DNA of 64,000 nt from contig KL197760.1 of assembly GCA_000697665.1 (NCBI GenBank), positions 62,001 through 126,000 of the forward strand, given 5' to 3'. The notes below the pieces were generated by a model. The model had not been told where the DNA came from and made no database searches. It was given only the letters and a program-made list of their open reading frames with translations. The position numbers and the translations under genes are program-made. The DNA comes from Jaapia argillacea MUCL 33604 (lineage: Eukaryota; Basidiomycota; Agaricomycetes; Jaapiales; Jaapiaceae). This document shows, piece by piece, positions 23,701-32,424 of this stretch (position 1 is its first letter; every line of letters starts with the position of its first letter).

Positions 23701-24242
23701 CGTCACCTTGGATTCCTAGGTCGAGTGACTTGATGATGGAGAATACGAGTTCTTTTGTTGGTCAGTCGAGTGCGATTGGGGCTCTCGGTGGGCTTGGGAG
23801 TCCGTTTCGGGATAGGAGCGGTTCAACTGCGACGCACCCGAGTCCTTTCGTTTATTCATTACGGTCTTATCAACAGCCCGTCGACTCTCCTCTTTCGCTA
23901 CGCCCTACATCCTCGACCTCAACTCCTCTTCACCTCCCTCCCTCGATCTCGACTCCTGTTTATCATCCTGCCCCCGTCCCAACTCCTCGCTCCATCTCGA
24001 CACCCCCTCATAACCCTACTCCCCCTCACCAACGTCCCTTGTCAACGCCATTCCACCCACCTCCCTCGTCTGTGGCACGAAACGTAGAACGAATCGAAGG
24101 AGAACTGGAAATTGCGAGGAGGGAGTTAGAGGAGAAGGAGGGGTTGATTGGGGAGATGAAGGAGGGTGTTGAGAGGTTGAGGAGGTGGTTAGTTGGTGTG
24201 GAGGAGAGGAGGAGGGGGGAGAGGGACTTGATTGATTTGTGA
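20718..24242 (+). CDS. Large coiled-coil protein of unknown function
   Basis: Seven exons splice in phase to 1007 residues: 20718..20801, 20867..21131, 21198..21263, 21361..22079, 22152..23032, 23098..23236 and 23289..24242. N-terminus MGHQKTQPEPEQEDLVSLRD. Coiled-coil stretches include QIAELEGEKKVLVEKGKRVA-like (exon 2), RTKREAGKRVRELEAVVGRL (exon 4), EQIVLLREEVEKLKVERGLL (exon 5), SRLQAELEESKKEHEERERE (exon 6) and ELEIARRELEEKEGLIGEMK at the C-terminus. Between them lie low-complexity Pro/Ser/Thr regions and a HTSTS heptapeptide repeat. No catalytic domain, signal peptide or membrane segment is visible. The layout suggests a structural or scaffold protein, for example of the cytoskeleton or spindle pole, but I do not recognise the family. 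Confidence 0.75.
22408..22535 (+). repeat. In-frame minisatellite encoding a HTSTS heptad
   Basis: About six degenerate 21-24 nt units (consensus CAAGYGCATACATCCACCTC) in exon 5 of the coiled-coil gene, encoding variants of QAHTSTS. All units keep the frame, so repeat number can vary without breaking the protein. Confidence 0.8.
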
Positions 24243-24854
24243 TGGGATTCGTGGTGGTTGCCTACGTGACTGACTTTCAAGGCCGTCCGGGGTGCAAAGT
24301 ACGGGATGCTTCACTGGATGGAAGTATTTCGTGTTGGCTCTTCTGCCTACCCCCGGTGCTACCCGACTCATGTACATCGGACAATCGCTGCCTCCGTCTA
24401 ACTCTGGGTCCTCCGTCGCGTTCCCGCGACCGCCGCGTCGAATATGACACAGAACGGATAGCATCACGATTTGCGCTTTGGGTTGGGCCTGGGACCTGTT
24501 GGCATCGAGAGGACCCTGTGATTCTTCTTAGTGTCCGTTCATTCCTCTCGTTACTATGGTTCGTTTTGTGCTTATGCTGTTTCAAGACCTTGGGGCGATG
24601 ATGGGGCCCTTCACACCTACTATTACCGCGATTGCGCGTCGCTTTCACCGTTATATCAATGTTGGGGTTGTTCTTGTATCTGTATCGTCTATTGTTTCTA
24701 CCTCTGATATTTTCGTGGTCTGTCATCTCAACTCTCACTCCCTCGGTCCACAACGGGCTGCGTATAACCTGGTCCGTGCACCTCAGGTGTCACAATGCGG
24801 TCACGAACAACGATGCGCGCTTAACACCTCGTCTTTCGTCCTACCGATTTTGAC
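24243..24854. other. Intergenic region upstream of BTB copy 7
   Basis: About 610 bases. Several ORFs cross it on both strands, but none shows family motifs or plausible splicing; I treat them as chance. Confidence 0.45.
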
Positions 24855-25919
24855 ATGGCGACCTTGGGCAAACGTCAGCGCGAGTCGACACCTGAGACGC
24901 CTTCTGACGCCAGAGATAATTCAACACGACTCAGGATCGACAAGGATAGCTCCGAGATTGTTGACGCCCCACACCCTTTCGACAATCCCAAAGCCGACAT
25001 CATCATTCGTTCCTCTGATGGCGTCGACTTTCGGATGTTCAAGATCATCCTCTCCTTGGCCTCGCGCATATTTCGAGACGCCTTCGAGTCCCCAGCCTCA
25101 ACTGAGCAATCCAAAGATGGGGTATCCTACGTGGTGGTGGGGGAGGATAGCCGGACACTCACTATCCTTCTGGGTAGTGTGTTTCCTGGCAAGACATCCA
25201 ATTTCGAAACTCTCACAGATGTTCGCACCGTGATGGAGGCTTCGTTCAAATACGAGATGGAGGATCTAGCAGAGGGAGCGAGAAAGGCTTTGATGGAACC
25301 GAGATTCTTGGAAAAGGAACCAGCTGGTGTATTTGCCATCGCATATCACTCGCGACTGGCAGAGTCAGCCAGGACGGCAGCTCGGTACACTCTGCGCCAA
25401 CCCATTCTGGCAGTATTTTCACCGGAGTTAGAGTGTATATCCGGTGCTGTTTACCACCGACTCTTGGATTACCACCAACAGTGTGGAAGTGCAGCGTCGG
25501 CCGTTCCATCCAAGGACAAGGATGCACCCCCCTTCCTTTCTGGAGACGAGCAACTGGATTGCAACTTCTGTGCGCAGGGCACTGGCAAGAAGCAGAAGGC
25601 TAATGCCGCTCGTTTGAGGACTGCGTGGGCAGACTACCTGTCAGCGCTCAGTAACGAGCTGGAAAAGCGGCCGTACGTTGGAGTAATTACGGGAGACGAA
25701 GAGACATTTTCGAAAGTATCGGCCCTTGCGATGCAATGCAACAAGTCAGGTTGCCGCAACCGAACATTCAACAATTTGAAACACGCCAGGGAGGAGCTCG
25801 TGCGGTCTGTGGAAGCGGCCATTTCTGGGGTACGTGCTCCTGTCAATTCGTTTGTGATACATTCATCGAGCTTGGCCCTCTATTCTTGACCGTAGATTCC
25901 CATCCCGGTGGAGTTCTAG
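24855..25919 (+). CDS. BTB/POZ domain protein, copy 7 (long N-terminus)
   Basis: Exon 1 24855..25829 (325 codons) and micro-exon 25896..25919 (IPIPVEF, stop), 332 residues. A basic, polar N-terminal extension (MATLGKRQRESTPETPSDAR) of about 35 residues precedes the usual HPFDNPKADIIIRSSDGVDF. BTB core MFKIILSLASRIFRDAFESP; then FKYEMEDLAEGARKALMEPR, AGVFAIAYHSRLAESARTAA, YTLRQPILAVFSPELECISG. The cysteine region differs from its sisters: CNFC and CNKSGC. The extension contains KRQR, a possible nuclear localisation signal (inference). The 66-nt intron begins GTACGT and ends CCGTAG. Intact and the most diverged member of the plus-strand set. Confidence 0.85.
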
Positions 25920-26687
25920 TGTTGCCGATTCATCAATTTGAGATGTTGGCATTGGTGCGGGCGTGTAGGAGAACTTTGGGTAAGTTTGGGTTTCATCGCC
26001 TTCAAAAAACTTCCGTTGAATGTCTCGTTCCTTGCTATGCGGTCTCCCCCTAACTGCTTCATCGCTTCTACTTATTCTAACACCACCTACCCAACCTTGC
26101 TAGGCCTGACTGGGAGCTGCCATTCCTGTCGTGCGGATCGTTGCACTGTAAAAGTTGTTGTAATTTCTTGGATTCTTGTACTTCTTGTACCTGGTACTCG
26201 CCTCTGAACAAGCCCAGACAAGAGTGGGCTACGATAATACTCTCGGAGTTACAGAGTGTCATAGGTCATATCCGATATGAAAGCTCTCCTCGAGCCCATC
26301 CCGACAATCTGGGTTGACATAACTGGGTTTCCCAGAATACCAGTTTCGCCAAGTGGTTATTCAGAACGGGAGGTGACCAATCCTCCAACTTTGCTCGTCG
26401 TTCAGTGAACTAAGGTGGACCTCAAGATTCGAAATCGAGCTTGACCTTCAAATCCCAATCAGCAGAAGTTCTGGATAACTGGGGGGGGGGGAAGATTCAA
26501 ATATTCCTCACCAGTGCCGTTGCCTTGTCAACTTCCTTCTTCAACTCCGTGATCAGCTTCGCTACTATCAGTGGTACGGAGTTGCAAAATCGAGTGGTCG
26601 TCTGTAAATCCCTGCCGAGAGCTCATTGAGAGTACTCTTGACTGTGATTATGGTTGGATGCGATAGAGGGGTCGATATTGCATAGAT
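25920..26687. other. Intergenic region between convergent BTB copies 7 and 8
   Basis: About 770 bases between two tail-to-tail BTB genes. A run of ten G at about 26481 is the only low-complexity feature. No RNA gene or repeat recognised. Confidence 0.45.
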
Positions 26688-27658
26688 CTATGTAGTTACA
26701 ATATTTTTTATTGTGGTAGACGAGGAGGTACGGGTCGGGGACTGAGATCGTTTGCAAATCCGTACCACTGATCGTAAGTGTCGAAGCACTTTCCCCCTAC
26801 ATGTCTTACATTGCAGTTCCATCTTCAAAGGTACTGCCGTGAATGCACGATTTCCCAGAGCTTCTCCGGATGGTCTCGCCCTCAACATATCCTGTAATGC
26901 GTTGGTCCAATCAGCCCACCATTGCGTAGCGAGCTTTGAAGGTCGTTCCAAGGGAATCCTGATTGCCGATTTCGGACACGCTTGGCACGAAACCCAGACA
27001 CAATTCCAACAGCTCTCTGATCCAAGCATCTCAGGAACAGCGACCACGACGGCAGCTGCCTTAGCGCCACATGTCTGATGGTAGGTTACGAGTCGGTGCA
27101 TAGTAGCAGCCGAGGCTTGGTGAAGCTCGTTAGAAATTCGCCTGGGAGGGTTTTGCGCAATGACGATCTCGCTGTTGCTCTTGCAGTCCTCTCCATCCCA
27201 AAGCGACAAGCAATGGCGTAGGCGCTCGTGGTTTCCTCTTGGATCAATGGTGAGATGGCTAAAGTCTTGTCCATAGCCTCACGAGCATTGTCCATCTGAT
27301 ACTTCTCTGCGACCTCCAGGGTGACACGACATTGCTTGAGGGACGTGAATGAAGGCGTTTCCCAAGGGAAGATCGGTAATAGAAGATCGGTAAGTGTCGA
27401 GCTATCCTCCGAGAGTGGCACAATAGGCAAACCATCCTTCCATTCCGAAGGGTTCTCTTTCCGCGTCTCCTCGATGGGTGTAAGGAGAGGAAGTTCAAAC
27501 ATACCCCTGAACACAGGCGAGGCAAGTGAGAGAAGGCACTTTAAGAGCTGAAAGTCGACATTGTCTGAGCTCCTGATAATAACGTCGCCGTCAGAGTTAT
27601 CAAATGGATGAGGAGCGTTGCTAGCGAGCTCGATAGGCGAGGAATTTGTGCTCGGCAT
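26688..27658 (-). pseudogene. BTB/POZ domain protein, copy 8, frameshifted
   Basis: From the ATG at 27658 (MPSTNSSPIELASNAPHPFD) the frame gives GDVIIRSSDNVDFQLLKCLL, LASPVFRGMFELP, LEVAEKYQMDNAREAMDKTL and SAYAIACRFGMERTARATAR. It leaves family similarity after SLRKTLPG near 27140. The rest of the family profile continues in another frame (RISNELHQASAATMHRLVTY, then CWNC, CQAC and CKTC) down to about 26770. A single-base indel around 27135-27150 explains this; a real intron is unlikely because the gap is almost zero. The terminal micro-exon found in the plus-strand copies was not found here. Sequencing error cannot be excluded. Confidence 0.7.
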
Positions 27659-27892
27659 CGCGACGTCGATAAATGGATGAGATGGTGGCTGTTTGGATCC
27701 CGGAGATAAGTGGCACCGGTCTGAGCAGGGATTGTCACCCAATAACTTTTATCAATCACCTGCTGACGGAGGTGAAGATAGTATTGAAACGCAGGCGACG
27801 GGGACACCGATACCAACCATCTCATTTGCCACACTGAGGCACTGCACCAGACAACGTGCTGAACAACCTTGAACTGTATGCCATCAACCCGT

Positions 27893-28117
27893 CTAAGTGT
27901 GGCAACAGTACTTCTTATACCCAGTCCAGCAGCAAGCGCCGTCGCCGCAACTATCAGTTTGCTTCTCCACAGAGCCAGCACCGCATCCTCCAGTACAGAA
28001 AGGAGCAGTTCAGGACTAAAAGCAAGATCCCTCCGCGGTTTCAGCAGTGAGAGAAGTAGCTTGGCCGCTGGCGAATAGGGTAACAACCAAGACCATGATG
28101 GCTGTGAAGGGCTTCAT
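27893..28117 (-). pseudogene. Possible relic of a small secreted cysteine-rich protein
   Basis: The ATG at 28117 opens a convincing signal peptide (MKPFTAIMVLVVTLFASGQA). The same frame later encodes a compact cysteine-rich tail (CTGGCGAG, SCGDGACCWTGYKKYCC) ending at 27893, 75 codons in all. The frame is not open throughout; it looks broken about twice. The signal peptide and cysteine spacing argue for a former small secreted protein. Family and role are unknown; chance is possible. Confidence 0.35.
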
Positions 28118-29109
28118 GATGTCTGTGGACAAAAAGGTTTCAGCGACGCGACCGGGTGGTTTAAATGCTTGAAAACACCCACACCTCGAGGGAGAACCGT
28201 TTCGAAAAGCGATGGTTTAGATAAACGAGAGGTAGCCTGTGAGAGGAAAGTCAGCCCAGGTCTCGGGTCGAAGGGGTGGGGAGAGATGTATACGAAGGCT
28301 CGAGAGGAGGTTCACTGAAGTATCGGAGAGCCTTGGTTGCGTATTTATGCAAGGTGCCAGCTCAAGACGCTTCCCTGTATCCGAGACAGCGCAAGTAGCA
28401 GGGAGCATTCAAGACGGCGGGAGACCGGTCAAGGATGACCGAGAAGCAGCGCAGAAAGACTTGATTTTTGATTTGAGGATGCAAACAGTAGTAATCATCA
28501 TCCTGTATTGGGCATGACATCCTCATGGTAGGACCACCGACTACCAGCCAGGATGGCATGCGAGAATCGTCGAGGCAGGTATCCGAACTGAAGCGACAGC
28601 CAAGCAAACGGAGATTCAAACCGCCGAGTCAGCCGCTGTAGTCGTATAACTGGAAGGAGTCACCAGTACCATGGCCAAGACATTTCCACCCTGTAAACCC
28701 AACTTCTGTCATCAAATAATATCTTCCTCCTTGCTGGCTAGAGATGGTAAGTGGTGCACTTTGAACTAGTGACATGCTATGTAGTTGCAACCCCTGCTAT
28801 AAAATCATGCCAGGTTTAGAGGATTTGAGTGAGTCATGGAGGCAAAACACTCGGACAACACACAGAAACATTGAAGCATATTTGCAGCCGTTTTTTCTTC
28901 ATGACGTCGCAGGTCCCATGATTTCACCAAGACCGACGGTAGACGGAGTAGCCTTCGGCTTCACCTCAAAACCGTAGATTACTTGATAGTTGCAGCGACG
29001 CCACCATTCTCAACATCTGGTCGTGTAAAGGTGGTAACTGGCAACGCGGCAAGAAAATCACGGGCAAAAAAGGTCAGCAAAAGAAAAAAATGCACCGAAG
29101 ATTGAGCTC
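28118..29109. other. Intergenic region left of tRNA-Glu
   Basis: About 1 kb without supported genes. Short ORFs on both strands have no recognisable motifs. Confidence 0.4.
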
Positions 29110-29200
29110 TTCCGAAACGGGGAATCGAACCCCGGGCTATCGCGATCACAGCAGCTATGAGCGTGAGAGGCGATAATGTTAGCCACTACACCATTTCGGA
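29110..29200 (-). tRNA. tRNA-Glu (CTC) with a ~19-nt intron
   Basis: The minus strand folds as a full cloverleaf. The acceptor stem pairs TCCGAAA (29194-29200) with TTTCGGA (29111-29117), with A as discriminator. The D arm and A box read TGGTGTAGTGGCTAA. The anticodon stem is ATCGC/GCGAT with loop CTCTCA.. and anticodon CTC. The T arm is CCGGGGTTCGATTCCCCG-like, with B box GGTTCGATTCC. An intron of about 19 nt starts one base after the anticodon (CGCTCATAGCTGCTGTGAT), the standard site for nuclear tRNA introns. It decodes GAG. Several 5'-half copies of this tRNA lie just to its right. Confidence 0.93.
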
Positions 29201-29259
29201 GATGAACATTGGGTTTGACATACCTATATGATGCCCATTCGACCCGTATCCGCTGTGAG

Positions 29260-29514
29260 ACGATCAGTTATGTTAGACACTACACCACGTCGGAGGTGAA
29301 AGGTGGGCGTCTCACCTATATGCAGTAGCCACTACACCATTTTGGAGGTGAAGAGTTGGTTGACATGCCTATATGTTGCTTCCTCGGCTCCATATAGGCT
29401 GGAGACTCGGAGAGGTGATACATTCTGTTAGACACTACACCATGTCGGAGGTGAAAGGTAGGTGTAACTCACCTATATGCAGTAGCCACTACACCATTTC
29501 GGAGGTGAAAGGCA
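29260..29514 (-). repeat. Array of tRNA-Glu 5'-half repeats
   Basis: Four degenerate copies of the first ~22 nt of tRNA-Glu (AGTGGCTA-type A-box half ending at the 5' TCCGAAA) lie at about 29269-29295, 29325-29346, 29426-29449 and 29481-29502. They are grouped as two higher-order units of about 156 bases. Each copy is followed in the tRNA sense by a shared non-tRNA segment (CACCTATATG-type). No copy has the anticodon arm or T arm, so none is a tRNA gene. Confidence 0.75.
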
Positions 29515-29515
29515 A

Positions 29516-31880
29516 GTTTAACTTATCTATACAAGACTCACCACACCTTGGAGCCAATATACGAGATTATCTGCACCGTGTCAGATAGACAGACCATCTG
29601 GGTCACGACGCCAAGTCCAGACGACGGCATTGAGTGGATAGTGGACGAGCCAGGGATAACATCGCGTCTGACACTCATGTAAAGGATGGTCACGGTCAAG
29701 TCATGGTGAAAGGTCCTTTGTAATTGGTGAGCGTAGCAGGATCCGTATGGCACAAAATACTCTACCGAAAACAGGTATTGGCCACTAATGAGACAAACTA
29801 CGGAGAAGACCAACCCGGCTACGCGACAAACATGACGACGTCGTGATCATCACCATAAACACCCGGCCTCCATGACAGCTTATAAACCAGGTTTTCTGAA
29901 ATACGAAAACATATAATCAGAGGCACGACATCGAATGTGGTAGGCATCGGCTTACTGAAGGACGAAGGTTCGATGGCCCTCCAAGGTGACCAACAACTCG
30001 AGAGCTTGTGGCAAGAGGTGCGGTGGGAGGAAACTTTGAAACCTTAGTTTCAACTCGCTCAAGAGACCTCAAGGACAGTTGTAATCTGAGGGCCATGGGA
30101 TATGATGTTAGCCCCAGGCACGGAATTAGAAGGCGATTTCGCCACAGATGAAGCACAACCCATAGGAGGGTAGAAATGGAACTCGACGAAGAAGTACCAG
30201 GTGGAAATGCGGCAGCAGGAGTATTCGTGAAGGGAGACGAACAAAGAGCAGGAGTCGACAAAGGGGAAGGCGTCGACGCTGGAGTAGAAATCGAAAATCT
30301 AGCATGAGAAGCAGAGCCGGTGGCGATCAAGTGAGGTCAGAACGCATCGGTCTTTGGAGCGAGAGTTGAACTAGAGATCGTAGCATCACAAGAGGTCGGT
30401 GGGTGCAGATTGGCGGAGCCATGCACGTGATAGTTAAGATAAGCTAGCAGCAGAGGGTCGTCCGATCCTGGGATTGCTTGACTACCGTTCATGGAGAGAG
30501 CAATATCCAGGATGCGAATAGAAAGGGTTCGTCGATGAATACTTGTGGAGCCCGAATGGAGTGCGCCTCGAGGGTTCTGATGGTGATCGGAGGGCGAGAA
30601 TGCCACCCCACCTGCATTGAGTCGAGACATGGGAGAGGATCTCCTCAGACTAGGAGGAGGCGCTACAGGTCCAGAGCTCGAGGACGGTGGACGTGCTAAC
30701 CGTCGTCCACGATCGAGGTCTCGTCCATGACAAGGGTAGGAACCCCGGTCAATGGAGTAAATTTGTCATTTCGAGGCGAATCTCCCCAAGGAGGCGATGG
30801 CGAGGAAGATTGAGCGCCGAGTTCGAAAGACTTTTTCTTCCTCGAGGGAACTGATTGCCCATGTTGGTTTGGGGAGGAAGGATGAATCAGATTCCACCGA
30901 TTTGACGACGAAGTGGCAGTGGTAGCAACGGTGATGTACTTCTCGACCCTATGCAATGACTGGGCTTGTTGATTTTGATGCCTGATCGCGTCCAATAACC
31001 GCGTATCGAGGGTGTCTAGGTGGATGTCGAGGGACGAGGAATCTGGTTGTAGTCTCACCTTTGTGACTGACACTCCCAACGCTTCGACGATCCCATAGAA
31101 TTCGGACATCTGGGCACTCCTCTCTTGAGACGACCAAGGCTCGACGCAACATCGTGGAAGGTGATCCCACACGATTTAACGCGCTCCTTCACTCCTTCGG
31201 CTCCCGAACCCATCTGCACCTGCATAGGCTCTTCCAATCCACCCTTCACGTCAAGCTCAAAACTTTCCTCGACTGGATTATCATCCGTGCCCCACTTCCC
31301 TCAGACCCTCCTTCGTCTCCTTACGGGTTTCCCTGACTTCCCTTCTCGCCTCTTCTACAGCTTCCTTGACAACCAGCTGAACTTGATTGGTCATTTGAAC
31401 AAGAGGACGGACAGTGGAGAGCGTGGTGAGGATATGCGTTTGGTTCAAGAAGCGTTTGGACTGTTGAGGCTTGTGCTTGTGTCAGCTAGAGGGGCTGGTC
31501 GTGAGTCGAGTTGAAGGAATGGCTAAGACGGAGGAGGGAAGGGATTGGGAGTCAAGATCTCCGTCTGGGATGCAATAAATAATATGGACATACGCACCAG
31601 GTGCAAGACACCTACCCTCCGATCCAACGCCTCCAGCTTCCTCTTCGCCGAGCCCACATCCTTTAACACGCCTTCCATCATAGAGGCCCGTGCGGGAGTG
31701 TCCATAGTTTGTAGAACTGTCCTTTGACTCCGATCCACTTCCAATCCCACATCAGATGGGCACAGAGTAGGTGAATATATGCACCCTCAACTGACCCAAA
31801 TCACCAACGTCCCCGCTACTTGTAAGCGCCCCAAACCCACTCCCACCTGCCTTCACCCCAACATCCTCGATGCCCGGTGG
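29516..31880 (-). repeat. Segmental duplicate A (matches 44.05-46.65 kb)
   Basis: Long stretches match the 44.05-46.65 kb region in the same order and orientation. Examples are CACGACGCMAAGTCCAGA-like text at 29603 against 44248, GGTCACGGTCAAGTCATGGT at 29688 against 44333, and the serine-rich coding block NTPAAAFPPGTSSSSSI against DNPAAAFPPGTSSSSSI. Identity is clearly below 90 percent by eye, with several indels, so this is not a recent copy. The left ends of both copies carry tRNA-Glu 5'-half repeats. Confidence 0.8.
29917..31880 (-). pseudogene. 5'-truncated copy of the coiled-coil/serine-rich gene (copy A)
   Basis: Matches the gene at 44563-47081. Recognisable pieces are the end of exon 1 (about 31800-31880), exon 2 (VDRSQRTVLQTMDTPARASM, 31594-31738), part of exon 3 (LTQAQASTVQTLLEPN), the conserved VTKVRLQPDSSSLDIHLDTL and HRVEKYITVATTATSS block, and the serine-rich C-terminus. 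The first roughly 120 codons are missing beyond 31880, and exon 3 leaves the family frame early. I consider it a pseudogene. Sequence right of 31880 is unrelated, so the truncation point may be a breakpoint or the edge of the next element. Confidence 0.7.
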
Positions 31881-32288
31881 TGCCCGAACCGTATGTCAAT
31901 GTTTACTTTCCCATAGCATACCCTCGAAAGCGCGCTTGAGGGAGGTTTCCGATTGGAGAATGTACAGCTCGTGGGGACTTTTCCTATATAGCAATTGCCA
32001 TCTGGAAAACAGCAAAGTGGGAAATTGGAGTTCTCCTTCATTGATCGACCCACGAGCAATTTGCTACAGCCGCAGCAAAATTCCATTTGCTCGTCCTTGA
32101 ATCGAGTAGTTTCTTTCGAAGAGTATATAGAGATTTACTATGATTCTTTTATGAGTCATCCACCCCGCTGGACTCCGGATCGAATCCAAACCTCCGCAGA
32201 GGCATCAAATACCCTCACCTGCTTTACCCTCACGCCTGCTTCATTCTGTGCCTCTGAGTAGTCTTCATAGGCAACACGAGGTTACAGG
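31881..32288. other. Spacer left of the CxC5/CxC6 gene
   Basis: About 400 bases between the truncation point of the coiled-coil pseudogene and the CxC gene. It may include the left end of a mobile cassette, but I could not find a terminal inverted repeat matching the other side. Confidence 0.4.
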
Positions 32289-32424
32289 ATGTTCAGGCAT
32301 ATTGACGGTCCCCTGAGCCCTCTGGAACTGGTGTTTGTTGTAGTTCTCGACACGCTGCGATGGACGGCACGTTTTCACCTCCACGACATCCCAATGCCTC
32401 ATACATGCGGTTTCTTAGCATCCT

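Noticed and set aside
24277-25233. Overlapping open frames on both strands before and inside BTB copy 7
   Set aside because: No motifs or splice logic; the BTB frame explains the coding part.
26475-26495. Poly-G run in the BTB 7/8 spacer
   Set aside because: A simple homopolymer, likely slippage or sequencing related, with no associated structure.
27541-28086. Minus-strand 181-codon hydrophobic open frame
   Set aside because: Overlaps the start of BTB copy 8 and the cysteine-rich relic in other frames; no family recognised and no sensible start.
29260-29514. tRNA-Glu halves considered as additional tRNA genes
   Set aside because: Only the 5' ~22 nt are present; no anticodon or T arm.
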